64,000 nucleotides of DNA from contig CAZUTO010000001.1 of assembly GCA_964623085.1 (NCBI GenBank), positions 1 through 64,000 on the forward strand, written 5' to 3'. How positions within the stretch are numbered: the first letter of the stretch is position 1; every line of letters starts with the position of its first letter. Below are positions 15,745-26,105 of this stretch, in pieces. The translations under genes and the position numbers were made by a program. The DNA comes from CAZUTO01 sp964623085. GTDB lineage: Bacteria; Pseudomonadota; Gammaproteobacteria; Pseudomonadales; GM7GCV1. The notes beneath the pieces were generated by a model. It was not told where the DNA came from. It saw only the letters and a program-made list of their open reading frames with translations, and made no database searches.

Positions 15745-17798
15745 CAGATAAATACGAAATTGAAGTATTACTTCGCCCACCGGTAGAACTGTCACCGGCT
15801 ATTGTTTCCCTCTGCTGTGCTGGTTTACTAATACTTGCTCCGCAGGCGTTGATGATGACGCCTTCTGTCGCGATGACCGGAGCATTTTGTTTGATCGCTC
15901 TGGCACTTTGGCGGGGATGGCAAGCATGGCAAGTCATTCAATATCAACGCCATTTAAAGCGAAGCCCTCGATACCAAATTTCTGCAAGAAAAATACCTGT
16001 TAGCGAATCAGTGCTATTTCTTGGGCGTGGTTTTCAATGGACGCAAACTCATACAGAAAGACTATATGCCGCTCGCGATACGCGAGCAGAAAAATATCTT
16101 CAGCCTGCGGCCATAAAAAAATGGATTCGCCGCAAGGAAATTGAATGGGAACAAACGCCTGTTCTAAAAAAAATTATGCAATGGACTGCAAAAGACTCCC
16201 CCCTGAATCCCGTTCGACCTCCACCTGCCATTGGTGGCGATCCTGTCATTCATGGCGTCGGCATTCGGGGGGAGACCAACGCCACTATGCCGCTAACTGA
16301 TCGAGTCGGGCATATGGTCGTTGTTGCGCGAACTCGTCACGGTAAAACCCGCCTCGCTGAAATCCTTACTACTCAGGACATTCATCGAGGAAATAATTGC
16401 GTCATTGTCTTAGACCCGAAAGGGGACGCAGACTATTTAAAGCGAGTTTACGTCGAAACCAAAAAAGCAGGCCGGGAACTGATCGTGTTTCACTTGGGTT
16501 ATCCCGAGCTTAGTGCTGGGTATAACGCTATTGGGTCATTTTCACGTATCACCGAAGTAGCCACTCGTATATCTAGCCAACTTCCCGCAGAGGGCGACGC
16601 GAGCGCATTTAAGGAATTTGCTTGGCAGTTTATTAACGTCATCGCCGTTGCATTAGTCGCAATGGGCGAAACGCCAGACTACCTTAAAATACGTCGATAT
16701 ATTACGGATATAGATTCTTTGATTGTCCTCTATGGTCGTCATTGGCTCGCCGAAAATGGTCCTGAAGATTGGCAAGATGAACTAGGCGAGTTGGAGGACA
16801 GCATCAACATCAAATCCTTGCCGCGCATAGACCAAGGCAAAAACCTAGAAGCTGTGGCAATGGTGAGATACCTAAATGTTCATGCTGGATATGATCAGGT
16901 GCTCGAAGGATTGCTTTCGGCCTTTCGTTATGACCGTGAGTATTTTCTGAAGATAACGGTTTCTGTAAAACCGTTTCTGGAAAAATTAACCACTGGAAAT
17001 ATCGCGGAAATACTAGCGCCTAATAAGGATGATGGAAATTCAGACCGTCCAGTACTGGAATGGGCGCAAGCAATCAGATCCAATGCAGTCGTTTATGTGG
17101 GGCTAGATGCGCTGACTGATCCCGAAGTTGCTAGCGCTGTTGGTGCGTCAATGTTCAGTGACCTTACTAGTTTGGCAGGTCACATCTATAAACATGGTAT
17201 TTATCCTGAAGGAGAGAGTCAGCAAAGAAAACGCTCGACTGACATCATTATTCACGGTGATGAATTCTCAGATTTGATCGGGCCGCAATTCAAAACGTTA
17301 ATCAATAAAAGTGGTGGTGCCGGGTATCAATTGAATCTCTATACCCAAACCTGGAGCGATCCCATTGCAGAGCTGGGAAGCGAAGCAAAAGCGGGGCAAC
17401 TGGCAGGCAATATCGGCACCATGTTGATTATGGGTGTGAAAGAAATTTCAACCTGTGAAATGTTTACCAAGCAGCTGCCCGAGGTCAGTGTCACTGAAAT
17501 TATGGCCGTTACAGGAGTGACCGATAGTACCGATTCCTCAGTGAATATTGGTTTTTCTTCAAATAACCAAGACAGGGTAAGTATCAGCAGATTACCTATG
17601 ATTTCACCTGCAGATGTCGTTGCTCTACCCAAAGGGCAGGCGTTCGTGCTGCTTCGTGGCAGCGAGTTATGGAAAATCCGTATTCCGTTACCGACAAAGT
17701 CAGATGACGAGGAGTTGCCTGACGATCTGGGCAAGATGCTGCAACACATGCGAAGCAGTTATTCTTCTGTCATTGATTGGTCAAGCCATCATAGATAG
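15741..17798 (+). CDS. traD: TraD-type coupling protein (T4CP)
   Basis: A 685-residue membrane ATPase of the SXT TraD/TIGR03743 family, which links the relaxosome to the secretion channel. Two N-terminal membrane helices (about 20-65) are followed by a nucleotide-binding region with VARTRHGKTRLAE and VIVLDPKGDADYL, and later HGDEFSDL. The P-loop reads ARTRHGKT, so the first Gly of the usual GxxxxGK[ST] is Ala here. The start overlaps the previous gene by ATGA; upstream TTG 15732 is an unlikely alternative. Confidence 0.92.
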   Translation: MTDKYEIEVLLRPPVELSPAIVSLCCAGLLILAPQALMMTPSVAMTGAFCLIALALWRGWQAWQVIQYQRHLKRSPRYQISARKIPVSESVLFLGRGFQWTQTHTERLYAARDTRAEKYLQPAAIKKWIRRKEIEWEQTPVLKKIMQWTAKDSPLNPVRPPPAIGGDPVIHGVGIRGETNATMPLTDRVGHMVVVARTRHGKTRLAEILTTQDIHRGNNCVIVLDPKGDADYLKRVYVETKKAGRELIVFHLGYPELSAGYNAIGSFSRITEVATRISSQLPAEGDASAFKEFAWQFINVIAVALVAMGETPDYLKIRRYITDIDSLIVLYGRHWLAENGPEDWQDELGELEDSINIKSLPRIDQGKNLEAVAMVRYLNVHAGYDQVLEGLLSAFRYDREYFLKITVSVKPFLEKLTTGNIAEILAPNKDDGNSDRPVLEWAQAIRSNAVVYVGLDALTDPEVASAVGASMFSDLTSLAGHIYKHGIYPEGESQQRKRSTDIIIHGDEFSDLIGPQFKTLINKSGGAGYQLNLYTQTWSDPIAELGSEAKAGQLAGNIGTMLIMGVKEISTCEMFTKQLPEVSVTEIMAVTGVTDSTDSSVNIGFSSNNQDRVSISRLPMISPADVVALPKGQAFVLLRGSELWKIRIPLPTKSDDEELPDDLGKMLQHMRSSYSSVIDWSSHHR

Positions 17799-17816
17799 TC
17801 GGTAGGGCAGTAAACC

Positions 17817-18545
17817 GTGGCAAAAAAAGACCAATACGCGCCGCCGAAAAGGAAAGAGCCAGGACTAGTTGGGAGCGTTTTTTCAGGGTTAATTCAGCTT
17901 TGCATCTGGTTAGTCATTAGCTTGTTAATTTCAATAGTCATTGAATGGATCGGCATGATCTGGTTTTGGCCGGATCAAGGCGCAAATCATGCTAGAACAG
18001 TATTTATATCAGATGAGAATTATCTGAATCAGCACCTGAAGGATTCCACTTCGACCATTAAGGCTGAAGTTATCGACTTTACGAATAGCGTTGTAAGTTG
18101 GATCGACAATCAATCTACCTTGCAAAAAGTCATTGAGCATCTTCCGAGTTTTTCTGAGGACAAATTTTCAGGGCTGCGAGGTTGGGCTATTCGGACTTAT
18201 GAAAATTTTGATGAATATTTAGAAGCGTCTGGATATGTAACGCAGACGTTTTTTATTCGCCTTTCGCTTATCTTATTTTCGCTACCGATTTTCTTTCTTG
18301 CTGCTTTAGTTGGCGCGGTAGATGGCCTTGCTGAGCGAGACTTAAGGCGCTGGGGAGGAGGGCGCGAGAGCAGCAATGTGTTTAACATTGCCAGAAGCAC
18401 GGTAGTTCCGACGTTTGTAACCGCCTGTGTCATCTACATCAGCCTGCCAATCAGTGTTCATCCGGCAATCGTGATATTACCTTTTGCCCTGCTATTTGGA
18501 TTGGCTGTCAGGGTTGCATTTGACCGGTTGAAGAAATATTTTTAG
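17817..18545 (+). CDS. ICE membrane protein, TIGR03747 family
   Basis: A 242-residue membrane protein with about four helices (near 27-50, 140-165, 195-215, 217-235) and an N-terminal cytoplasmic segment. It matches TIGR03747, which directly follows TraD in GI-type elements. It starts at GTG 17817, 18 bases after traD. The conjugation operon stops here and cargo begins. Confidence 0.85.
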   Translation: MAKKDQYAPPKRKEPGLVGSVFSGLIQLCIWLVISLLISIVIEWIGMIWFWPDQGANHARTVFISDENYLNQHLKDSTSTIKAEVIDFTNSVVSWIDNQSTLQKVIEHLPSFSEDKFSGLRGWAIRTYENFDEYLEASGYVTQTFFIRLSLILFSLPIFFLAALVGAVDGLAERDLRRWGGGRESSNVFNIARSTVVPTFVTACVIYISLPISVHPAIVILPFALLFGLAVRVAFDRLKKYF

Positions 18546-18752
18546 ATAGTCCTTTTCTATTTCAACGTTGAGATTGGGGTTTGTATGCTCAAAGTGGCAA
18601 TATTCAGGTTGTATCAATTAGGCCTTTTGAGAACACACAGGTCATATAATGGTTAATTTTATGTTGTTGAGTGCACTTTTCGAGCTAGGGCATATATTTG
18701 TAGAAAATTCTGTTGCTAATGAAAATAACATCCCGTATAACCTGTGCTTGTT

Positions 18753-19112
18753 ATGCCCCTACGCTTTCTAACATATCTACTCCTCGCTCTGATGGCCGTT
18801 CAGTCTGTTACAGCGATGGCAGATGTGCATTCAGCGCATCAAACAGGTGTTGAGCACCTGTCTTTCGATGCTCATGATCATGAGAATCAAGATGGATATG
18901 ACCATAACTCGAAACATGGCCATGCTGAGTTTTTCGATGAGCCAGACTGCCATCACTGCTGTCACTGCCATGGACATACCACTACCGCAATATTGGCGGT
19001 CAGTTTGTCGATCCACTCTCTGGACAATCCTTATATCCTATCCGCATATCTGGCTGATATAGCTCCAGAACCTTTAGCGAATTTTCTTCGCCCCCCTATT
19101 TCAAAAGCCTAA
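18753..19112 (+). CDS. His/Cys-rich exported protein (CzcI-like)
   Basis: A 119-residue protein with a signal peptide (cleavage near VTAMA), a His/Asp-rich region, and PDCHHCCHCHGH about two-thirds along. It resembles CzcI and related small periplasmic proteins that precede czcCBA and tune metal resistance. A TATAAT-like box lies upstream near 18645, but no clear -35 partner is seen. ATG 18753 is preferred over GTG 18744. Confidence 0.65.
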   Translation: MPLRFLTYLLLALMAVQSVTAMADVHSAHQTGVEHLSFDAHDHENQDGYDHNSKHGHAEFFDEPDCHHCCHCHGHTTTAILAVSLSIHSLDNPYILSAYLADIAPEPLANFLRPPISKA

Positions 19113-19177
19113 GGCACATTAGCCACATTTAGTCTCCCGAATTTTCGGGAAAGTTTAACTGTCATTAGGTTTTTACC

Positions 19178-20458
19178 ATGTATGGAACCCGTATTTCAGG
19201 GGGTGGAAAATTCTACTTCCTTTTTATCTACATAATTATCAGTTGCCTGTCAGCGCGCCCAATAATGGCGGCAGAGCTTTCGCTGACGTTAAGCGAGGCG
19301 ACTGCTTTAACTCTCGCTCGTAATCCGCAGCTCTATCAATACACCTTCGTTGACGAGGTGAATCTGGCGCAAAAACAACTCAGCGAGTTGCGACCATCAT
19401 TGGCTCTGGAGGCAGAGCTTGAGAATGTTATTGGGTCTGGCCCGTTTAAAGGCGTGGACAGCGCTGAGGTCACTGTTGCCTTATCCTCAGTCATTGAATT
19501 GGGCGACAAACGATCCGCTCGCATATCGGTGGCTGAGGCACGGATTTATCAATCACAATGGCAGAGGCAAGCTGACACGCTGGATATCCTTGGCGACCTG
19601 ACGACCGGCTACATCGAGGCATTATCGACGCAAAATAATATTCTGCTGGCGACAGAATCACTAGGTTTATCAAAGCAGCTACTGCAAACCGTTGAAAACA
19701 GGGTCTCGCAAGGCGCAGCTCCCGAAGCTGAATTGTTGCGAGCCGAAGCGACAGTGGCAGAAGCTGAAATTCGTTTGTCCGCGCTGAACAACCGATTTGA
19801 GCGCCAAAAAATTCAGCTCGCACGATTCTGGGGAGAGACAGCTCCTCAGTTCACAGAGTTGGATGGTGACTTATTCGCTTTTGAACCAAGCGTTGATTTT
19901 GATGCGCTCTATGCGCGCGTTCAGACCTCACCGGCAATACAAGTCTTTGCGGGTGAGGATCGCCTGAGAGAGGCAGAGGTCGCATTGTCTCGCGCAAATA
20001 GTCGTGCTGATCTGTCATGGCAAGTTGGAATCCGTCGATTTGAAGACACAGGCGATACTGCGCTGACGGCTGGCGTGTCTATTCCCTTATTCGCTAATCA
20101 ACGAAGTAGCGCCAATATCCGTTCTGCAGAAGCGAACCGTGACGCACTGACTTATAACCGGCAAGACAGTCTCCTTCGTTTACGTGCACAGCTTTATGAG
20201 GCTTGGTCATTGCGAGAACAAAATATCGAATCCGTCCAAACTATCCAGCACCAAATTATTCCCGCGTTGGAGCAAGCGTTAGAACTTACCGAACAGGCCT
20301 ATGAATCAGGGCGCTATCAATATTCCAACTTAATTCTCGCGCAAAAAGAACTTTTGGCAGCCAAGCAACGGCTAATAGATGCCGCAAGCAACGTGCATCT
20401 CAGTCAGGCGCTGATTGAGCAATTAACCAGCGAGCCACTGACGCTCCCGTCTGATTGA
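19178..20458 (+). CDS. czcC: Outer-membrane efflux protein, TolC/CzcC family
   Basis: A 426-residue exported protein with two repeated OEP domains rich in long helices (LTLSEATALTLARNPQL at the start, TEQAYESGRYQYSNLILAQKELL near the end). It forms the outer-membrane channel of a tripartite RND exporter. It is followed by the adaptor and pump genes in the usual czcCBA order. Confidence 0.88.
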   Translation: MYGTRISGGGKFYFLFIYIIISCLSARPIMAAELSLTLSEATALTLARNPQLYQYTFVDEVNLAQKQLSELRPSLALEAELENVIGSGPFKGVDSAEVTVALSSVIELGDKRSARISVAEARIYQSQWQRQADTLDILGDLTTGYIEALSTQNNILLATESLGLSKQLLQTVENRVSQGAAPEAELLRAEATVAEAEIRLSALNNRFERQKIQLARFWGETAPQFTELDGDLFAFEPSVDFDALYARVQTSPAIQVFAGEDRLREAEVALSRANSRADLSWQVGIRRFEDTGDTALTAGVSIPLFANQRSSANIRSAEANRDALTYNRQDSLLRLRAQLYEAWSLREQNIESVQTIQHQIIPALEQALELTEQAYESGRYQYSNLILAQKELLAAKQRLIDAASNVHLSQALIEQLTSEPLTLPSD

Positions 20459-20540
20459 AATGAAAAGCAGGCTAAAACCAACTGAAGCCAACCCATATTT
20501 ATGGATTTCGATTGGTGTCGAAATCTAAAGGAAAGAGATT

Positions 20541-21662
20541 ATGAACAACTCATTATTAATTATTTTTTTATTGCTGCTGTTTAGTGGCTCGACTCACGCC
20601 CAAATGTTAGATGATCACGAACATGAGGATCACCATACCCATGACCAGCATGAGCCTGCTGAACATCAGGAAGAACATGATCATCCTGAAGATGAACATG
20701 CTCATGAAGACATGCACCACGATGAGGGGCATACAGAAAATCACTCCGAGCACGAACACGACCATGGCGAGGAAGGTCATCAGGACGAGCATGCACATTC
20801 AGACGACCACGAAGACCACGAAGACCATGATCATGGAGCAGAGCCACATCAGGAAGGTGTGACTGAGATTTCCGCCGATACGGCCGATCAGGTCGGTATT
20901 CTGACGGTGCAGGCTACCAGTGAAACGCTATATCAAACGATTCGACTGTACGGTTCTCTCGTGACCGGCCCGGAACAGCTCAGCCACGTTCGGGCAAGGT
21001 ATGAGGGGTTGGTTCAAACGGTTAATGTCAGTATTGGCGACCAGGTGCAACGAGGTGATTTGTTAGCCGAGGTTGAATCCAATGACAGCTTAAAGGCTTA
21101 TCAAATACGCGCACCGATCTCTGGACAGATTACGCAGCGTCATGCGAACACCGGAGAGTTCGCGCGAGATCAGGTTCTGTTTTCCATTACAAACTTTGAT
21201 TCACTCTGGGCAGAGCTTCATATTTTTCCGTCTCAGTTATCCGATGTCGAACCAGGTCAAACTGTCGACTTCGTTGGTATCGAAGGTCTGGAGGCGATCA
21301 ACCCTAGGATAAACCATATTGTTCCAGCCCCTGATAGCCCTAATCAAATTGCCCGCGTCAGACTAGATAACACAGAGCTGGGGTTGTCGGCCGGTCAAAT
21401 GTTGGAAGCGCAGGTGCGAATTGGCAGTTTCATCGCCGCCTTGGCGGTCGAACTCAGAGCGATTCAATCGCTGGGTGGTCGTGAAGGGGTATTTGTCCGC
21501 GAAGGCGATGAATATATTTTTCTTCCGCTGATACTAGGGCGGCGGGATGAGTCCTATGTGGAGGTATTGGAAGGATTAGAGCCGATGGCTGAGTACGTTA
21601 CCGAGAACAGCTACCTGATCAAAGCGGATATTGAAAAGTCCGAAGCAGAGCACGTGCATTAA
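20541..21662 (+). CDS. czcB: RND periplasmic adaptor with His-rich N-terminus (CzcB-like)
   Basis: A 373-residue membrane-fusion protein. After the signal peptide (through THAQ) comes a roughly 75-residue stretch dominated by His, Asp and Glu, a likely metal buffer. A lipoyl/barrel-sandwich hybrid domain (VRARYEGLVQTVNVSIGDQV, then IRAPISGQITQRH) and beta-barrel follow. It connects the pump and outer-membrane channel. It ends nine bases before czcA. Confidence 0.88.
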   Translation: MNNSLLIIFLLLLFSGSTHAQMLDDHEHEDHHTHDQHEPAEHQEEHDHPEDEHAHEDMHHDEGHTENHSEHEHDHGEEGHQDEHAHSDDHEDHEDHDHGAEPHQEGVTEISADTADQVGILTVQATSETLYQTIRLYGSLVTGPEQLSHVRARYEGLVQTVNVSIGDQVQRGDLLAEVESNDSLKAYQIRAPISGQITQRHANTGEFARDQVLFSITNFDSLWAELHIFPSQLSDVEPGQTVDFVGIEGLEAINPRINHIVPAPDSPNQIARVRLDNTELGLSAGQMLEAQVRIGSFIAALAVELRAIQSLGGREGVFVREGDEYIFLPLILGRRDESYVEVLEGLEPMAEYVTENSYLIKADIEKSEAEHVH

Positions 21663-21670
21663 GCGAGGCA

Positions 21671-24600
21671 ATGATGATTGATTCACTATTGCGTCTTGCG
21701 ATTGAAAGGCGCGTTCTATTTTTAAGTTTTGTCCTGCTCATTGTGGGTGCGGGAATCTGGAGCTATCAAAAGCTTCCCATTGATGCCGTGCCGGATATTA
21801 CCAATGTACAGGTACAGATAAATACCTCTGCACCGGGATATTCCCCGTTGGAGGCTGAGCAACGTATTACCTATCCGGTGGAAACCGCTCTGGCGGGACT
21901 GCCGCGACTAGATTACACACGTTCACTGTCACGATATGGGCTATCGCAAGTGACGGTGGTGTTTAAAGAAGGCACCGACATCTACTTTGCCCGCTCCCTG
22001 ATCAATGAGCGGTTAAGCGCCATTAAAAGTAATCTGCCGGACGGTCTGGAGCCAGAGATGGGACCAGTCTCTACGGGGCTGGGTGAAATATTTATGTATA
22101 CGGTGCAAGCCAGCGAAGATGCCCGCATGGCAGATGGTCAGCCATATACCGCCACAGCACTGAGGGAAATCCAAGACTGGATTATTAAGCCCCAGCTTGC
22201 TCAGGTGGAAGGCGTGATTGAGGTCAACAGCATTGGTGGCTACAACAAGCAATACCATGTGATGCCTGATCCCACCAAGCTGCTCTACTATCAGATCGGC
22301 CTCCATGATCTTGTCGAGGCTCTGCAAGAAAACAATGAAAATCGCGGTGCAGGCTACATTGAACGCAATGGCCAGCAATTGCTTGTGCGCTCTCCGGGGC
22401 AATTGAGCACTATTGCTGAAATTGCCAATGTGGTGGTAGCTCAACAAGACCAGCTTCCTATCAAAGTGAGTGATGTGGCCGACATTGCTATCGGTAAAGA
22501 ATTACGAACCGGCGCGGCAACGCGTGATGGGCAGGAAACGGTTTTGGGAACCGCCATGATGTTGATCGGGGAAAACTCCCGCACCGTCGCTCGTGATGTC
22601 GCCCTGAAATTAGAAGATATTCAGGCATCTTTACCCGCAGGTGTCACTGCCGAAGCGGTTTACGATCGAACCAGTCTCGTGGACAAAGCGATTGCCACAG
22701 TTGCAAAAAACCTGATGGAAGGCGCGCTATTGGTCATCGTTATTCTGTTTTTACTGCTGGGAAATATTCGGGCGGCGTTGATTACAGCGGCAGTGATCCC
22801 TCTATCCATGCTCATGACGATTACCGGCATGGTGCAAACTGGCGTATCAGCCAATCTGATGAGCCTTGGCGCACTGGACTTTGGGTTAATCGTCGATGGC
22901 GCAGTGATCATCGTTGAAAACGCCGTGCGGCGTTTGGGCGAGGCACAAAAGCAAAACGGTATTCAAAATCTTAGAGATCGCTTAAATACCGTCTTCGCCG
23001 CCACCACGGAAGTTATAAGGCCAAGTCTGTTCGGTGTGGCCATTATTACGGTGGTATACATTCCTATCTTTTCGCTTACTGGCGTCGAAGGAAAAATGTT
23101 TCACCCCATGGCGGCCACCGTGGTGATGGCCTTAATCTCGGCCATGATCCTGTCCGTGACCTTGGTGCCCGCCGCCGTCGCCTGTTTTATGAATGGCAAG
23201 ATTAGTGAAAAGGAAAGCATGGTCATAGCCAAAGCCAAGTGGCTATATAAGCCATTACTGTTGCTCGCACTCAAACTCCGTTGGGTTGTGCTTGGTGCAT
23301 CGACGGCGCTGGTGATTTTCTGTCTCTGGCTAGCATCCACGCTGGGGTCAGAATTCATTCCGCAGCTCAATGAGGGGGACATTGCGTTGCACGCTATGCG
23401 CATCCCTGGAACGGGATTAGAGCAGTCGGTGGAAATGCAGGAAATTTTAGAGCACCGTATCAAAGCCTTTCCTGAAGTAGACAAAGTATTCGCGCGAATT
23501 GGCACGGCGGAGGTCGCCACTGACCCGATGCCGCCGAACGTGGCCGACAACTTTGTTATTTTAAAACCACAAGACGAGTGGCCTGATCCCAGCCTAAGCA
23601 AAGCAGAGCTTGTTGACGCCATGCAACAAAGCCTTGAGGAATTGCCGGGTAATAATTATGAGTTTACCCAACCCATTCAAATGCGTTTTAACGAACTGAT
23701 TTCTGGTGTTCGCGCTGATCTGGGCATAAAAATATTTGGCGATGATCTTGATCAACTAGTATTTACCGCCGCCGACATTCTCGCGATTGTCAATGATGTT
23801 GAGGGTGCGGCAGACGCAAGAGTCGAGCAGGTCACCGGGTTGCCAACGCTCTCTGTGATTCCCAAGCGCACCACGCTTGGCCGGTATGGGCTCAATGTGG
23901 TGGATTTGCAGGATTGGGTGTCCACCGCCATTGGTGGTGAATCCGCAGGCATTTTGTACGAAGGGGATCGCCGGTTTGAACTGATTGTCCGCCTTCCTGA
24001 GACACTACGCAGTGATCTTGAACGACTCAAATATTTACCGGTTCCTCTCGAAAATGGCGGCGAAAATGGCGGCTATGTACCACTTGAAGAGATTGCGTCT
24101 CTCGACATCTCACCTGCTCCGGCGCAAATAAGCCGTGAAAACGGCAAGCGCCGCATTGTGGTGACAGCCAACGTGCGAGGTCGTGATCTGGGTAGTTTTG
24201 TCGCGGAAGTAAAGGAAAAAATTGCAGCAGAAGCTGAGATACCTCCGGGTTACTGGCTGGATTATGGCGGCACATTCGAGCAACTGGAATCGGCCAGCCA
24301 ACGCCTCTCGATTGTTGTTCCCATCACGCTTGTCGTCATATTGGGCATTTTGGTGATGGCCTTTGGCAGCGTAAAAGACGCCCTCATCATCTTCAGCGGT
24401 GTGCCACTGGCCTTAACAGGCGGCGTTTTATCGCTCTATTTTAGAGGGATGCCCCTGTCCATTTCTGCAGGCGTTGGCTTTATTGCCTTATCAGGGGTCG
24501 CCGTACTGAACGGGTTGGTAATGGTCGCGTTTATACGTGATTTATGGCGAGAGCAGGGCGATTTACTGGAAGCTGTAATTGAAGGCGCGATTACCCGGTT

Positions 24601-24799
24601 ACGTCCCGTGTTAATGACGGCATTGGTTGCCAGTCTGGGCTTTGTCCCCATGGCGCTTAACACGGGAACAGGTGCCGAAGTGCAGCGACCACTAGCAACC
24701 GTGGTCATTGGCGGGATTGTTTCCTCCACCTTACTGACACTCATTGTGCTGCCAATTCTTTATCACATGTTGCATAAATCGGATAAGCCAAAGGTTTAG
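21671..24799 (+). CDS. czcA: Heavy-metal efflux RND pump, CzcA type
   Basis: A 1042-residue proton-driven exporter of the HME-RND family with 12 membrane segments and two large periplasmic loops. The helix-4 motif DFGLIVDGAVIIVENAVRR carries the Asp-Asp-Glu pattern of the Zn/Co/Cd subclass (HME1) rather than CusA, and VATDPMPPN fits CzcA. It exports divalent metals from the periplasm or cytoplasm with czcB and czcC. A two-component regulator czcRS is not present nearby. Confidence 0.93.
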   Translation: MMIDSLLRLAIERRVLFLSFVLLIVGAGIWSYQKLPIDAVPDITNVQVQINTSAPGYSPLEAEQRITYPVETALAGLPRLDYTRSLSRYGLSQVTVVFKEGTDIYFARSLINERLSAIKSNLPDGLEPEMGPVSTGLGEIFMYTVQASEDARMADGQPYTATALREIQDWIIKPQLAQVEGVIEVNSIGGYNKQYHVMPDPTKLLYYQIGLHDLVEALQENNENRGAGYIERNGQQLLVRSPGQLSTIAEIANVVVAQQDQLPIKVSDVADIAIGKELRTGAATRDGQETVLGTAMMLIGENSRTVARDVALKLEDIQASLPAGVTAEAVYDRTSLVDKAIATVAKNLMEGALLVIVILFLLLGNIRAALITAAVIPLSMLMTITGMVQTGVSANLMSLGALDFGLIVDGAVIIVENAVRRLGEAQKQNGIQNLRDRLNTVFAATTEVIRPSLFGVAIITVVYIPIFSLTGVEGKMFHPMAATVVMALISAMILSVTLVPAAVACFMNGKISEKESMVIAKAKWLYKPLLLLALKLRWVVLGASTALVIFCLWLASTLGSEFIPQLNEGDIALHAMRIPGTGLEQSVEMQEILEHRIKAFPEVDKVFARIGTAEVATDPMPPNVADNFVILKPQDEWPDPSLSKAELVDAMQQSLEELPGNNYEFTQPIQMRFNELISGVRADLGIKIFGDDLDQLVFTAADILAIVNDVEGAADARVEQVTGLPTLSVIPKRTTLGRYGLNVVDLQDWVSTAIGGESAGILYEGDRRFELIVRLPETLRSDLERLKYLPVPLENGGENGGYVPLEEIASLDISPAPAQISRENGKRRIVVTANVRGRDLGSFVAEVKEKIAAEAEIPPGYWLDYGGTFEQLESASQRLSIVVPITLVVILGILVMAFGSVKDALIIFSGVPLALTGGVLSLYFRGMPLSISAGVGFIALSGVAVLNGLVMVAFIRDLWREQGDLLEAVIEGAITRLRPVLMTALVASLGFVPMALNTGTGAEVQRPLATVVIGGIVSSTLLTLIVLPILYHMLHKSDKPKV

Positions 24800-24860
24800 C
24801 TGTTGCAAAGTTACCATTGATAACCATCAAAAAAATTCAAATTTATAGAGGAAAAACCAA

Positions 24861-25223
24861 GTGAAATACCTTACGAAAGCATTCGCGATTTTGCTATTGA
24901 GCTTTATGTGCTCAATAGCTCAGGCACACATTGAACTTAATCGTTCACAACCAGCAGACCAAGAGTTATTGATGAGTTCACCCGACGAGTTCGTGCTCGT
25001 TTTTACCAGTAAAGCGCAGCTATTGGCACTCGAACTGTTTGATGAAAATGCCAACCCGGTTGAGTTCGGATTTACCAGCAGTATTCGCGAACGTGTTAAT
25101 TTTAAAATTCCAATTGAGGAGAGCTTGCCATCGGGGGTTTATGTGCTCAAATGGACAGCGCTCGCAGGCGATGGTCATCGTGAGACTGGGACCATCCTAT
25201 TCGGCATAGATGATCCACAGTGA
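24861..25223 (+). CDS. copC: Second CopC-type copper-binding protein
   Basis: A 120-residue paralogue of the copC at 190-552, alignable without gaps and about 60% identical by hand count. The signal peptide ends in AQA, the mature protein begins with His, and GDGH (near residue 106) is present, so the Cu(II) site is intact. It starts at GTG with AGGA upstream. It follows czcA by 61 bases but has no copD partner; the next gene is an ICMT-like methyltransferase. Confidence 0.88.
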   Translation: MKYLTKAFAILLLSFMCSIAQAHIELNRSQPADQELLMSSPDEFVLVFTSKAQLLALELFDENANPVEFGFTSSIRERVNFKIPIEESLPSGVYVLKWTALAGDGHRETGTILFGIDDPQ

Positions 25224-25309
25224 TTGTGTTGAAACTCCTGGCCAAACAAGAGTAGCAAGTGGCGCTGCGGTTGCTAACAATTCACAGGTTAGTGTAGGAG
25301 GAATGAATA

Positions 25310-25897
25310 GTGATTGATCTCGTTTTTATTTTGGGGTTGATTGTTCATGCGTTCTTACTGGTCATGATGCTCCTTTCTGCCCGGCAGGAGTCATTTCAGT
25401 TTTGGCCACCACCCAGCAAACACTCTTGGCAATATCATTCTTTGTGGTGGGGTATACGCTTTCTCGTTGCTTGTATTGGTTGGCTTATCTACGCGCAGCA
25501 CAGCACCATGAATTTTCCGCATTGGTTGCGATTCTATCTAGCAATGCCAAGTGCGATTCTGTTTTTTGCGCTGGGAACCATCGCCGCCAAGCAACTGGGT
25601 TGGGCAAACACCCATGGCATTGCAGATAGCTTTATTACGACTGGTTTTTACCGCTACAGCCGAAACCCACAATATGTATTTTATGCAGCTGGCTTTCTTT
25701 TTCTTGGAATTTGGGCCGCATCATTTAAAGCACTACTTTTGCTGATATTTCTAAGTGCTTGGTACTTGCGCGCGCCGTTCCCCGAAGAAAAGTGGCTGGA
25801 AGATAAGTATGGTCAACAATATATTAGTTACAAGAACATTACGCCGAGGTATTTTGGTCTAGCAAGGAACGTTGATAAGCGAGAATCATACAAGTAG
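25310..25897 (+). CDS. ICMT-family membrane methyltransferase
   Basis: A 195-residue protein with about five membrane segments and the ICMT/PEMT signature in the C-terminal half: TGFYRYSRNPQYVFYAAGF, then PFPEEKWLEDKYGQQYISYK. It starts at GTG 25310 with AGGAGG about 7 bases before. It is the second member of this family in the element (the other at 5316), again beside metal genes. The substrate is unknown; modification of a membrane lipid or a small metabolite is possible. Confidence 0.75.
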   Translation: MIDLVFILGLIVHAFLLVMMLLSARQESFQFWPPPSKHSWQYHSLWWGIRFLVACIGWLIYAQHSTMNFPHWLRFYLAMPSAILFFALGTIAAKQLGWANTHGIADSFITTGFYRYSRNPQYVFYAAGFLFLGIWAASFKALLLLIFLSAWYLRAPFPEEKWLEDKYGQQYISYKNITPRYFGLARNVDKRESYK

Positions 25898-26105
25898 CAA
25901 GTTTGATGCATTTTTAGCGGCGCAAATAATGGCATTTGCAAATTAAAAACAGATCTATTGCGAACTCAAAATACGCCAAGTCATTGTTGCTCTTAAAACC
26001 TTAAGCTTTTATTTTCCTAAACAGTTTCTTCGCACGAAGTAATAAGGTTTCCCAGATGCTTTATGGCGTAAGAGTATCTGGGATGCCTTTGAGTAAACAT
26101 ATTTA

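Noticed and set aside
20600..20860. His/Asp-rich repeat-like DNA as a noncoding repeat
   Set aside because: Explained by the metal-binding N-terminus of the CzcB-like protein.
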